This document shows positions 38,632-47,769 of a stretch of 64,000 bases of DNA, in pieces. The notes below the pieces were generated by a model. That model was not told the origin of the DNA. It ran no database searches and saw only the letters and a program-made list of their open reading frames with translations. How positions within the stretch are numbered: position 1 is the stretch's first letter; the number at the start of each line of letters is the position of its first letter. The translations under genes and the position numbers were made by a program. Location: positions 1 through 64,000 of the forward strand of contig NZ_JARYTI010000020.1 of NCBI RefSeq assembly GCF_029911635.1, given 5' to 3'. Origin of the DNA: Sphingomonas sp. AR_OL41 (GTDB lineage Bacteria > Pseudomonadota > Alphaproteobacteria > Sphingomonadales > Sphingomonadaceae).

Positions 38632-39060
38632 ATGACCACCTGCCCCGGCTTTGCCTTCTCCACCCGTTTCAAGGTCCGCTATGCCGAGATCGACGGCCAG
38701 AAGGTCGTCTTCAACTCGCGCTATCTCGAATATGCCGACGTCGCGGTGACCGAATTTTGGGACTGGACGGGAATCGCCGCGGCGCTCGGCCCTGTCTGGC
38801 AGGAAACCGAATTCCATGTCCGCCACACCGAGATCGACTATCTCAAGCCTTTCGTGCTCGGCGACACGGTCGAAGCGTTCGTCACCGTGACCCGGCTCGG
38901 CAATTCCAGCCTCACGCAGCGGTTCGAACTCTGTCACGGCGAAAGCGGTGCGCTTCATACCGTCATCGAAATGGTGATCGTCAATGTGCATCTGCCGACC
39001 GGCCAGCCGGCACCGCTTGCCGCAGAAGTGCGCGCTTTCCTCGAACGCCTGATTGGGTAA
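38632..39060 (+). CDS. Acyl-CoA thioesterase (4HBT hotdog fold)
   Basis: 142 residues. FKVRYAEIDGQKVVFNSRYLEYAD is the 4-hydroxybenzoyl-CoA-thioesterase/YbgC signature; the usual catalytic Asp position lies in this stretch (AEIDGQ). Follows the cyclase by 9 bases. It would hydrolyse an acyl-CoA; chain preference unknown. Confidence 0.88.
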   Translation: MTTCPGFAFSTRFKVRYAEIDGQKVVFNSRYLEYADVAVTEFWDWTGIAAALGPVWQETEFHVRHTEIDYLKPFVLGDTVEAFVTVTRLGNSSLTQRFELCHGESGALHTVIEMVIVNVHLPTGQPAPLAAEVRAFLERLIG

Positions 39061-39062
39061 CG

Positions 39063-39554
39063 CTATTCGGCGGCGTTGGCGACCGGCGCGTGATCGCTGA
39101 CATCTTCGCGCAACGCCCAGTGCATGTCGTGTTTGGTCAGCACGCGGCCATCCCATGAGGTCACGGCGACCGGCGCCACCGGCCGCATGTCGCGCGCATC
39201 GACCAACACCGGGCTCGCCGGCGTGCCGGTTTCCCAGCGCTCGCCCCATTGGCGCAGCGCGACCATCGTCGGGAGCAGCGCCATGCCCTTCTCGGTCAGA
39301 TTATACTCGATCTTGCGGCGATCATCGGGCATCGCCTCGCGCGTCAGGATGCCGTGCTCGACCAACCGAGCCAGGCGATTTGCGAGGATATTGCGCGCGA
39401 TACCCAGTTCGGACTGAAACTCCTCGAAGTGATGCAGGCCATTGAACGCGGCGCGCAGGATCATGAACGACCAGCGTTCGCCCATCGCCTCCAGCGCCGC
39501 CGGCAAGCTGCACTTGACCAGTTCGCGCAAGGGCTCGCGGAGTTTCTCGTCCAT
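39063..39554 (-). CDS. HxlR-family transcriptional regulator
   Basis: 163 residues from ATG 39554, which follows AGAGGA; an ATG at 39569 is less well placed. The winged helix is in ALEAMGERWSFMILRAAFNGLHHFEEFQSELGI and ARLVEHGILTR. C-terminal extension of about 50 residues. Its 3' end is 2 bases from the convergent thioesterase. It probably acts on the divergent CC_3452 gene through the GTTGC/GCAAC sites. Confidence 0.9.
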   Translation of the reverse strand: MDEKLREPLRELVKCSLPAALEAMGERWSFMILRAAFNGLHHFEEFQSELGIARNILANRLARLVEHGILTREAMPDDRRKIEYNLTEKGMALLPTMVALRQWGERWETGTPASPVLVDARDMRPVAPVAVTSWDGRVLTKHDMHWALREDVSDHAPVANAAE

Positions 39555-39622
39555 CAATCCTCTACCCATTTTTTCAGCCTATCAAATTTCCCGCCGTCAT
39601 GGGAATGAAATATAAGTTTCTA

Positions 39623-39637
39623 GTTGCAACGAGCAAC
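39623..39637. promoter_or_regulatory. Candidate HxlR operator
   Basis: GTTGC - AACGA - GCAAC, a 5-5-5 dyad between the divergent hxlR-type and CC_3452 genes; a further GCAACTG lies at 39660-39666. A -10-like TATACT (39642-39647) for the plus strand follows directly, so a bound dimer would cover the -35 area. Confidence 0.45.
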
Positions 39638-39685
39638 CTAATATACTAGGTAGTGATTCGCAACTGATAAAACAGGAGGTCCCCC

Positions 39686-40003
39686 ATGATCCGTTCCACC
39701 GCTCTCGTCGCCGCTGCTATCGCCACGGCCGCCCTGCTTTCGCCGATCGCAGCCAACGCCCAGGGCCAGGCCGGCTTCTACGCCGCGACCCCGGCCACCC
39801 AGCCGACGAACGCGACCATCATCACCAATGCGACGCTGTGGACGCTGCACGACGCGACCTACACCGCCAACCGTGCGCCGGAGCGCCCCAACATCCTGTG
39901 CGAACTGGTCGTGAAGCGCGTCGGCAAGCTGACCAGCTTCTCGGCCGGTGGCCAGGCGTTCGACGACGCGGCCCTCGCCAAGTGCAACGCTCGCGCCAAG
40001 TAA
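39686..40003 (+). CDS. CC_3452-family secreted protein
   Basis: 105 residues. Signal peptide ends ANAQ; the mature part has the CC_3452 pattern (FYAATPA, ILCELVVKRVGKLTSF, DDAALAKCNARAK) with two cysteines that could pair in the periplasm. AGGAGG precedes the ATG. Function unknown. A terminator follows, so it is a single-gene unit opposite an HxlR regulator. Confidence 0.85.
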   Translation: MIRSTALVAAAIATAALLSPIAANAQGQAGFYAATPATQPTNATIITNATLWTLHDATYTANRAPERPNILCELVVKRVGKLTSFSAGGQAFDDAALAKCNARAK

Positions 40004-40031
40004 GCTACCTCGTCCCCACGAGGCTTTACTG

Positions 40032-40065
40032 AGCCCCCTCCGCCCGGCGCGGAGGGGGCTTTTTT
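40032..40065 (+). terminator. Rho-independent terminator after the CC_3452 gene
   Basis: AGCCCCCTCCGC, loop CCGGC, GCGGAGGGGGCT, then TTTTT: a perfect 12-bp stem. It ends just before GTG 40069, which argues against that codon as the rsh start. Confidence 0.95.
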
Positions 40066-40122
40066 CATGTGACCGCCCCTATTTTGTTGCAAAGCAACAG
40101 CCTCGAACGCCATCTTGGGCGC

Positions 40123-42219
40123 GTGTTGCGTCAATATGAACTCGTCGATCGCGTCCTGAGCTACGATCCGCAAGCCGACGAGGCGTTGCTTAACCGCGCC
40201 TATGTCTTTTCGTTACAAGCACATGGCAGCCAGAAACGCGCCTCGGGCGACCCCTATTTCAGTCATCCGATCGAAGTCGCCGGCATCCTGACCGACCTCC
40301 ATCTCGACGCCGAGACGATCGCCACGGCGATCCTTCACGACACCGTCGAGGACACGGTCGCGACGCCGGAGGAGATCGAGCGCGTCTTCGGGCCCAATGT
40401 CGCGCGGCTGGTCGACGGCGTTACCAAGCTGTCGAAAATCGAGGCGCAGACCGAAAGCGAACGCGCCGCCGAGAACCTACGCAAGTTCCTGCTCGCCATG
40501 TCGGACGACATCCGCGTGCTGCTGGTAAAGCTCGCCGACCGGCTGCACAATATGCGCACGCTCCATCATATCCCGAAGCCGGAGAAGCGCCGCCGCATCG
40601 CGCGCGAGACGATGGACATCTACGCCCCGCTCGCCGAGCGGATCGGCATGTACGAGTTCATGAAGGAGATGCAGACGCTCGCCTTCAAGGAGCTCGAGCC
40701 CGAAGCCTATGAGTCGATCGACAAGCGGCTGACCCAGCTCAAGGAGGGCGGCGGCGACCGCATCGCCAAGATCGGCTCGGGCCTGAAGCTGCTGCTGTCG
40801 CGCGCCGGGGTCGAGGCGGACATTTCGGGCCGCGAGAAACACCCTTATTCGATCTGGAAGAAGATGGCCGAGCGGCACATCAGCTTTGAGCAACTGTCGG
40901 ACATCATGGCGTTTCGCGCGATCGTGCCGACCGAGGAGGATTGCTACCGCGCGCTCGGCATCATCCACCGGCGCTGGCCGATGGTGCCGGGGCGCTTCAA
41001 GGATTATATCTCGACCCCCAAGCGCAACGGCTATCGCTCGCTCCACACCAGCGTGATTCATGCCGACAATACCCGCGTCGAGATCCAGATCCGCACCGAG
41101 GCGATGCACGAAGAGGCTGAGCTCGGCCTCGCCGCGCACTGGGCCTATAAGCAGAACAAGGTCCGCCCCGAGACGCAGGTGTCGTGGATCCGCGATCTCG
41201 TTGAGATTCTCGACCATGCCGAGAGCCCGGAAGAGCTGCTCGAGCATACCCGCATGGCGATGTATCAGGATCGCATCTTCGCCTTCACGCCCAAGGGCGA
41301 ACTGTACCAGTTGCCCAAGGGCGCGACGCCGATCGACTTCGCCTATGCCGTGCACACCGATCTCGGCGACCAGGCGGTCGGCGCCAAGATCAACGGCCGC
41401 GTCGTACCGCTGCGTACCGAGATCAGCAATGGCGACCAGGTACAGATCCTGCGCTCAAAGGCGCAGGTGCCGCAAGCGGCGTGGCTCAACTTCGCGATCA
41501 CCGGCAAGGCGCGCGCCTCGATCCGTCGCTTCCTGCGCATCAAGGAGCGCGAGGAGACGCAGAAACTCGGCCGCAAGCTTTATGACGACATCGTCGCGCG
41601 ATTGCCGGTGCCGATCGGCCCGGAGGCGCTCAAGGCGGCGCTCAAGAAGCTGAAACTGCCCGACGAGGCGGCGTTGCTCGCCGCCGTCGCCCGCCGCCGG
41701 CTGGCCGATGCCGATGTCATGGAGGCGCTGATGCCCGGGGCCGGCGCGTCGGCCGGCGCGCCCGAGCGTGCCATGCCGCACCAGGCGGGGGCGATCTCGA
41801 TCCGCGGGCTGGCGCGCGGCGTGGCGTTCGATCTCGCCGAATGCTGCCACCCGGTGCCCGGCGACCGCATCGTCGGCCTGCGCCGCCCGAACGAGGGGAT
41901 CGAGGTTCATACCATCGACTGCCCCTCGCTCGCCAACAGCGACGATGCCGACTGGGTCGACCTGTCCTGGGGCGACAAGGCCGAGGGCGCCACCGCGCGG
42001 ATCGCCGTCGGGGTGAAGAACGAGCCCGGTGCGCTCGGCGTGATCGCGACGATCATCGGCCAGCAACGCGCCAACATCGTCAACATGCGGCTCGACAATC
42101 GCGACAGCGGTTTCCACACCAACACGATCGACGTCGAGGTCCACGACCTGCAGCATCTCAGCAAGCTGATGACCGCGCTGCGTGCAGCGGACGCGGTCAA
42201 CAATGTCGAGCGAATCTAG
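40123..42219 (+). CDS. rsh: Bifunctional (p)ppGpp synthetase/hydrolase
   Basis: 698 residues from GTG 40123; homologues begin with the same LRQYELVDRV, and the longer frame (GTG 40069) abuts a terminator. HD hydrolase domain with HDTVEDT and ADRLHNMRT; synthetase domain with RFKDYISTPKRNGYRSLHT; then TGS, zinc-finger-like CCHPVPGD and ACT domains. As the only RelA/SpoT homologue in most alphaproteobacteria it both makes and degrades the stringent alarmone. Confidence 0.95.
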   Translation: MLRQYELVDRVLSYDPQADEALLNRAYVFSLQAHGSQKRASGDPYFSHPIEVAGILTDLHLDAETIATAILHDTVEDTVATPEEIERVFGPNVARLVDGVTKLSKIEAQTESERAAENLRKFLLAMSDDIRVLLVKLADRLHNMRTLHHIPKPEKRRRIARETMDIYAPLAERIGMYEFMKEMQTLAFKELEPEAYESIDKRLTQLKEGGGDRIAKIGSGLKLLLSRAGVEADISGREKHPYSIWKKMAERHISFEQLSDIMAFRAIVPTEEDCYRALGIIHRRWPMVPGRFKDYISTPKRNGYRSLHTSVIHADNTRVEIQIRTEAMHEEAELGLAAHWAYKQNKVRPETQVSWIRDLVEILDHAESPEELLEHTRMAMYQDRIFAFTPKGELYQLPKGATPIDFAYAVHTDLGDQAVGAKINGRVVPLRTEISNGDQVQILRSKAQVPQAAWLNFAITGKARASIRRFLRIKEREETQKLGRKLYDDIVARLPVPIGPEALKAALKKLKLPDEAALLAAVARRRLADADVMEALMPGAGASAGAPERAMPHQAGAISIRGLARGVAFDLAECCHPVPGDRIVGLRRPNEGIEVHTIDCPSLANSDDADWVDLSWGDKAEGATARIAVGVKNEPGALGVIATIIGQQRANIVNMRLDNRDSGFHTNTIDVEVHDLQHLSKLMTALRAADAVNNVERI

Positions 42220-42230
42220 CCGCGCCCGCG

Positions 42231-43524
42231 TCACATCAGGCGTTCGATTTCGACACGAATCCCCGTCGTTGAATGGGTCGTTGCCCTCAGACTGAGGTGC
42301 GGCGGCACGGACGCGGGCGTAAAGCGGTAGCGCTTGACCAATTCGCTGATCATCACTGCCATTTCGGTTTGCGCGAAGCCGGCGGCGATGCACAGGCGCG
42401 GTCCCGCGCCAAAGGGCAAATAGGCGCCACGATCATAGCTTGCCGTGGCGCCGAAGCGGTCGGGGTCGAAATGGTCGGGTCGATCCCAGAGCCGGCGATG
42501 GCGGTGGAGCGCATAGACCGGGATGATGACGGCCTGACCCTTGCGCAGCCTGAACTCTTGCATGGTCGTCGGCGCGAGCGCGGCGCGCGCCAGGAGCGGC
42601 GCGGGCGGATAAAGCCGCAGCGTTTCCTGCGCGATGCGACGGGCGACGGGGAAGGTATCGGCGCCGGCTTGTGCCTCGGCCCGCAACGCGTCCTGCCAGA
42701 CCGGATAGCGCGCTAGCAGAAAAAGCGCCCAGGCGGCGGCCAGCGCACTCGTCTCGAACCCGGCCGCGGTGAACCCCAGAATATTGTCGGCCAGCGGCGC
42801 GATACCACGCAGCAACGCCGGCAGATCCGCCACCTCATCTGGTGGCGACGCGCGTGACAGCGCGAGCCGTGCGGCCAGCGCGCGCAACCGCTGCTCGCCG
42901 TCGCTCCGCCCCAAGCCGCGCCACCGGTCGATCATCGCGTCCGGAACGGGGAGGAGATCGAGCAGGCCAAAGGTCGTGGCGACGCGAACGAAGCCGGGGA
43001 TATCGGCGGCAAGGCGATCAAGGTCGACGTCATCGAGCCCGGTGAGCAAGGTCGACAGGACGATTCTCCGCCACGATCCGCCCCATCGCGGCGCCGAGGT
43101 CGATTCCGCCGCTGGCGGGCCAGCCCGCCGCCACGTGCCGCGTCACCTGCGCCATCGCCGCGACCGACGCTTCCACCGCCGGCGGGCGAAAAGCCGGGGA
43201 TGCCGCATGACGCTGCCGCGCCCAGTCCGGCCCTTGCGCCGCCGCCAGACCGCGACCCCAGGCCCGGCGCATCATCATGCGCAATTGGCGGTTGCGCCCG
43301 AACAGCTCGCCCTTGTCGAGCAACACGCGCCGCACGTCGTCAGGATGGGTGATGACGACCGGCGAGACTGGTCCGGGCAGTTTGATCGCCCAATGCTCGT
43401 AGATGCTTGCCGGGATCACCGCCGCAGGATCGGAAATCGCGTGGCGCAGCATCGCCCAGGCTGACGGGGGACGGTCCGGCGAGACGAAAAAGGGCGGCGG
43501 GTCGTCCTCGATGATCGCTGACAT
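42231..43524 (-). pseudogene. Cytochrome P450, split by a one-base frameshift
   Basis: Two overlapping frames make one P450. The N-terminal part (43524 to about 43065) begins MSAIIEDDPPPFF. The C-terminal part holds the I-helix AGFETS, the ExxR motif in ETLRLYPP and the haem loop FGAGPRLCIA. At 43063-43065 removing one base from the ATT (GAAT on the coding strand) restores AEIVLSTLLTGLDD across the break. All catalytic motifs are intact, so the break is recent, or it is a sequencing error. Confidence 0.85.
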
Positions 43525-43675
43525 ACTGCCCCCGCGCCATGATGTTACGCGTCGCCCTTAATGCGCCCCGCACCGCCACGCACGTCGTTTTGCCGCCCCG
43601 CTGCCCCCGCCGCATCGATCGCCCGCGCAACATCGCACATGACGCCGCGCATGCGACCCGCTATGGAGCGCGCCC

Positions 43676-44713
43676 ATGCATCGTCCCGCTTTGTCCGTCG
43701 TCATTCCCTGCTACAACGAGGCCGCCTGTCTCGAACTGCTCCATGCCCGCGTGTCCGGCGCGGCGCGGGCAGCCGTCGGCGACGACTACGAGATCCTGTT
43801 CATCAATGACGGCTCGCGCGACGACAGCTGGCCGGCGATGCAGCGGCTCGCGGCGACCGACCCGCGGCTGATCGCGATCAACCTGTCGCGCAACCATGGC
43901 CACCAGCTCGCGCTGACCGCCGGGCTCGACCTGTGCGCCGGCCAGCAGATCCTGATCATCGACGCCGACCTGCAGGACCCGCCCGAACTGCTCACCGAGA
44001 TGCGCGCGACCATGGCCGAGCAACAGGCCGATGTCGTCTATGCCGTGCGCCGCAAGCGCGCCGGCGAGACGATCTTCAAGAAACTCACCGCCGCGATCTT
44101 CTACCGCATGCTCGACCGGCTGACCGACACGCCGATCCCGCTCGACACCGGCGATTTCCGGCTGATGTCCAGGCGCGCGCTCGACGCCTTCCTGTCGATG
44201 CCCGAACAGGCGCGCTTCATCCGCGGCATGGTCGCCTGGGTCGGCTTCCGCCAGGTGCCGTTCCTTTACGACCGCGCCGAGCGCCATGCCGGCGAGACCA
44301 ATTATCCGCTCGGCAAGATGATCCGCCTCGCCTTCGACGCGGTGACCGGCTTCTCGACCGCGCCGCTGCGCTTCGCCAGCCATGCCGGGCTCGCGCTGAC
44401 CGGGGCGTCGCTGCTGCTGCTGGTCTATATCGCGTTCGGCTTCTTCTTCGGCCATGCCGTGCAGGGCTGGACCTCGACGATGCTCGTCGTCGTCTTCCTC
44501 GGCGCGGTGCAGATGTTCGTGCTCGGCATGATCGGCGAATATCTCGGCCGGCTCTATGTCGAATCGAAGCGCCGCCCGCTTTATCTCGTCGGCGATGTCG
44601 TCGGCCCGGTGCTGGGCCGCGCGACGCTCGGTTATCGCGCCGAGGAGGCCGAGGGCGAGACGAGCGTGACGATCGAGACGCCGGGCGAAAGCGGCACGCG
44701 CCCGACAAGGTGA
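43676..44713 (+). CDS. GT2 polyprenyl-phosphate glycosyltransferase (DPM1/GtrB type)
   Basis: 345 residues. GT-A domain: SVVIPCYNEAACL, FINDGSRDDS, the metal site IIDADLQDPPE and a TGDFRLMSRR motif; then two membrane helices (about 235-290), as in GtrB-like enzymes. It would load a sugar onto undecaprenyl phosphate at the inner face. GtrA and a GT-C protein lie next door. Its last 82 bases overlap the convergent methyltransferase gene. Confidence 0.9.
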   Translation: MHRPALSVVIPCYNEAACLELLHARVSGAARAAVGDDYEILFINDGSRDDSWPAMQRLAATDPRLIAINLSRNHGHQLALTAGLDLCAGQQILIIDADLQDPPELLTEMRATMAEQQADVVYAVRRKRAGETIFKKLTAAIFYRMLDRLTDTPIPLDTGDFRLMSRRALDAFLSMPEQARFIRGMVAWVGFRQVPFLYDRAERHAGETNYPLGKMIRLAFDAVTGFSTAPLRFASHAGLALTGASLLLLVYIAFGFFFGHAVQGWTSTMLVVVFLGAVQMFVLGMIGEYLGRLYVESKRRPLYLVGDVVGPVLGRATLGYRAEEAEGETSVTIETPGESGTRPTR

Positions 44714-45375
44714 CGCTCGGCGCGGAAGATGCGCTCGAAGATCGCGTTGAGGAAGGGCGGCGGCGGTGAATCGTCGCTGTCGTCCTTGCCCGTCATCCGT
44801 CCGACCATCCGCGCCGCCACCGCCAGCGGGAAGAGCAACGAATTGAAGTAGCGCAACCCGTTGTGGCTGAGCCCGGCCTTGGCGATCGCGGCGGCCAGCA
44901 TGGTCTTGGAATAGCGCCGGTGGTGGTGGTTGACGACGTCGTGCGCGCTCCACAGCCAGGTATGCGCGGGCACGGTGACGAGGATCTTGCCGCCCGGCGC
45001 GAGGCAATCAGCCATCGCCTTGAGCGCCGCGACATCGTCCTCGATATGCTCGACCACGTCGAGCACCGCGATCAGATCGTAATGGCCGCGCGGCACGCCG
45101 GGCAGCGCAGGCAACGGCGACGCGCTGACCGGCCGGCCGAGCCGCTCGCTGGCGATCGCGCGCGCGGCGGGATCGATCTCGATCGCGTCGACCGTGCCGA
45201 ACGCGCCGAGCATCGGCAGATTGTGCCCGGTGCCGCAGCCGATCTCGAGAATCCGCGCCTGCGCCGGCAGATTGCCTTCGCGCGTCAGATAGTCGGCGAG
45301 GATGTCGCGCCGCGCACGGTACCACCAATGCGTTGAATCATGTGCCGCCATGCGGTCATAGACGATGCGGTCCAT
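44632..45375 (-). CDS. Class I SAM-dependent methyltransferase
   Basis: 247 residues. SAM site EIGCGTGHNLPML (about 44-56), acidic IEID at the next strand, and LDVVEHIEDD; then PGGKILVTVPAHTWLWS. It belongs to the methyltransferase-11/23-like group seen in glycan clusters. 4 bases after gtrA on the same strand; 82-base tail overlap with the GT2 gene. Target unknown, perhaps a sugar hydroxyl or a polyprenyl-linked glycan. Confidence 0.88.
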   Translation of the reverse strand: MDRIVYDRMAAHDSTHWWYRARRDILADYLTREGNLPAQARILEIGCGTGHNLPMLGAFGTVDAIEIDPAARAIASERLGRPVSASPLPALPGVPRGHYDLIAVLDVVEHIEDDVAALKAMADCLAPGGKILVTVPAHTWLWSAHDVVNHHHRRYSKTMLAAAIAKAGLSHNGLRYFNSLLFPLAVAARMVGRMTGKDDSDDSPPPPFLNAIFERIFRAERHLVGRVPLSPGVSIVTLVSPSASSAR

Positions 45376-45379
45376 AGGC

Positions 45380-45811
45380 TTAGCCGAACACCCATTGCCG
45401 GTTGAGCGCGAAGGTCGCGACCGGGATGACCGTGAAGGCCGGGATCAGCGGGATCCAGTTTGCGCCGTGGAACAGCGGGCCGGTAATGATCCAGGTGAAG
45501 GCGAGATTGAGCAGCAGCCCAAAGCCCTGCACCAGCACGAACTTGACGTGCTGGCGCCCGCTCTGGTCGCGTGTGCCATGCCCCTTGAAGCTCCACGCGC
45601 TGTGCAGGAAAAAACCCGCCGTCACCGCAACCGCAAAGGCGAACGGTACTGCGAACACGGCATGGCCCTTCGCGAACACATGGTTGGCGAGCGGCAGATA
45701 AACCGCCGAATAGATCGCGCTGGCGATCACCCCGGCGATGCCGAAACGGATCAGCTGGCCGAGCAGCCCGCTCGTCCGCAGATGCATCACTTGCTTGAGA
45801 ATTGCCGTCAC
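45380..45811 (-). CDS. GtrA-family flippase-like membrane protein
   Basis: 143 residues, GTG start, four membrane helices. The first is LIRFGIAGVIASAIYS and the third part has NLAFTW; the C-terminal FALNRQWVFG matches the GtrA-like signature. These proteins are thought to flip undecaprenyl-phosphate sugars. With the GT2 and GT-C neighbours it completes a Gtr-like modification set. Confidence 0.9.
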   Translation of the reverse strand: MTAILKQVMHLRTSGLLGQLIRFGIAGVIASAIYSAVYLPLANHVFAKGHAVFAVPFAFAVAVTAGFFLHSAWSFKGHGTRDQSGRQHVKFVLVQGFGLLLNLAFTWIITGPLFHGANWIPLIPAFTVIPVATFALNRQWVFG

Positions 45812-45899
45812 GCCTTAACTTGCCCTTTGCGGGTGGTGCACTAGAGGAACTCGGTCGGGAGTGAAACCGGATTGTTCCGGCAAGATTGGGACGGAACGC

Positions 45900-47753
45900 G
45901 TGGACGACACCCCTGAAACGATGCCGCGCGGCAAAAACAGCGGGCATGCCATCCCCTTTGCCCGCGAAATCGAACAGGACTGGGTAAAGCTGACGCTGAT
46001 CGCCTGGGCAGTGATCGCGGTCTTTTATGTGTTCGAGCGCTGGAACGCGATCCACTGGCTGTCGCTCGGCGACACTGACGACAATATGCGGCTGATGCAG
46101 GTCCGCGCGCTGCTGAACGGGCAGGGTTGGTACGACCTGCGCAATTACCGGCTCAACCCGCCTGCGGGCTTCGACATCCATTGGAGCCGCATCGTCGATC
46201 TGCCGATCGCCGGCCTGATCCTGATCCTCAAGCCCTTTGTCGGCACGCCCGAGGCCGAGCGACTGGCCTGCGGTATCGCGCCGCTGCTGCCGTTCAGCCT
46301 GGCGATGCTCGGCGTCGCGGCGACCGCGCGGCGGCTCGTCCATCAGCTCGCCTGGCCGCTTGCCATCATATTGCTGCTCGGCTGCACCGCGACGATGCTG
46401 ATGTTCATGCCCGATCGCATCGATCATCATGGCTGGCAGCTGGCGATGCTCAGCCTGACCGTCGCCGGACTGTGCGACCCGCGCGCGGCACGCGGCGGCG
46501 CGATCGTCGGCGCCGCATCGGCGGTGTCGCTGACGATCGGCCTCGAGATGCTGCCCTATGCCGCGATGGCTGGCGCGATCATCGCGCTGCAATGGATCTG
46601 GGATCGCGCCGAGGCACGACGCCTGACGGTCTATGCGCTGACCCTCGCCGGCGGCAGCAGCATCGGCTACGCGCTCTTCGCCTCCAACGCCAACCGCGTG
46701 CTGCGCTGCGACGCGCTGACCCCGGTCTGGCTGTCTGTGATGGTCGTGGCGGGGCTGCTGCTGTTCGCGCTTGCCCGGTTGAACCCGGCGCGGCGCGAGG
46801 TTCGCCTGGGCCTCGCGGTGCTTGCCGGCGGCGTGATCGTCGCGGGCTTTGCGCTGGTCTTCCCGCAATGCCTCGGGCGACCCGAACAGGTCTCGCCCGA
46901 GCTGGTGCGGACGTGGCTGGACAATGTCCGCGAGGCCAAGCCGATCTACAAACACCCGTTCCGCACGGCCTTCCCGATCGTCACGCTGCCGATCATCGGG
47001 CTGCTCGGCGCGATGCTCGCGACATGGCGTGCGCGCGGCACGCCGCGCCAGACCGGTTGGGCGGCGGTGTTGCTGTTCGGCACCTTCGCCGCCGCGATGC
47101 TGCTGTGGCAGGCGCGCGCCGCCCCGGCAGCGCAACTGCTCGCGGTGCCCGGCGCGACCGCGCTGGCGTGGATCGTCTTGCCCTGGTGCCTCGGCAGCCG
47201 CTCGATGCTGATCCGCGTGTTCGGTACGGTCGGCGCGTTCCTCACCATCTCCGGGCTGTTCGCCGGGCTGATCTTCACGCCGTTCAATTTCAGGCTGTTC
47301 GGGAAGAACATCGGCTATCAACCGCCCGACCGGCCGAGCGCCTATATCCAGCGCGTCAACAATGCGAGCGGGCTGTGCCCGACGATCCCCGCGCTGCAGC
47401 CGCTCGACCGGCTGCCGGCGCAGACGATCTTCACCTTCGTCGATCTCGGCCCGCGCCTGGTTACGGTCACCCACCACAATGCCGTCGCCGGCCCCTATCA
47501 CCGCAACGGCGACGCGATCCTCGACGTGCAGCACGCCTTTTCGGGCAGCGCCGAGCAGTTCCGCGCGATCGCCCGGCGCCACGGCGCGACGCTGCTGCTG
47601 GTGTGCCCGAACATGGCCGAGTCGACCGTCTACCGCGCGCGCAATCCCGGCGGCTTCTACGACCAACTGGCCCACAACAAGGTGCCCGGCTGGCTCGAGC
47701 CGATCGCCATGCCGGCGAAATCGCCGCTGCGATTGTGGCGCATCCGTTACTAG
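45900..47753 (+). CDS. GT-C-like polytopic membrane protein
   Basis: About 617 residues, with a dozen membrane segments and a C-terminal periplasmic domain. A first-loop LGDTDDNMRLMQV and an IHWSRIVDLP stretch resemble STT3/GT-C first loops with acidic catalytic residues. It may transfer sugar from a polyprenyl carrier to an outer glycan (GtrC role). The start is uncertain: GTG 45900 follows GGGACGGA, GTG 45861 and ATG 45921 are alternatives. Divergent from gtrA. Confidence 0.7.
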   Translation: MDDTPETMPRGKNSGHAIPFAREIEQDWVKLTLIAWAVIAVFYVFERWNAIHWLSLGDTDDNMRLMQVRALLNGQGWYDLRNYRLNPPAGFDIHWSRIVDLPIAGLILILKPFVGTPEAERLACGIAPLLPFSLAMLGVAATARRLVHQLAWPLAIILLLGCTATMLMFMPDRIDHHGWQLAMLSLTVAGLCDPRAARGGAIVGAASAVSLTIGLEMLPYAAMAGAIIALQWIWDRAEARRLTVYALTLAGGSSIGYALFASNANRVLRCDALTPVWLSVMVVAGLLLFALARLNPARREVRLGLAVLAGGVIVAGFALVFPQCLGRPEQVSPELVRTWLDNVREAKPIYKHPFRTAFPIVTLPIIGLLGAMLATWRARGTPRQTGWAAVLLFGTFAAAMLLWQARAAPAAQLLAVPGATALAWIVLPWCLGSRSMLIRVFGTVGAFLTISGLFAGLIFTPFNFRLFGKNIGYQPPDRPSAYIQRVNNASGLCPTIPALQPLDRLPAQTIFTFVDLGPRLVTVTHHNAVAGPYHRNGDAILDVQHAFSGSAEQFRAIARRHGATLLLVCPNMAESTVYRARNPGGFYDQLAHNKVPGWLEPIAMPAKSPLRLWRIRY

Positions 47754-47769
47754 CGGTTCGTCGCGCCGG

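Noticed and set aside
36960..39158. Plus-strand frame of 732 codons out of frame with the MASE1 protein
   Set aside because: Shifted frame of a gene whose domains are certain; no domain of its own.
40069..40122. Upstream GTG start of rsh
   Set aside because: It begins directly after the T-run of a strong terminator, so no leader is possible; homologues start at LRQYELV.
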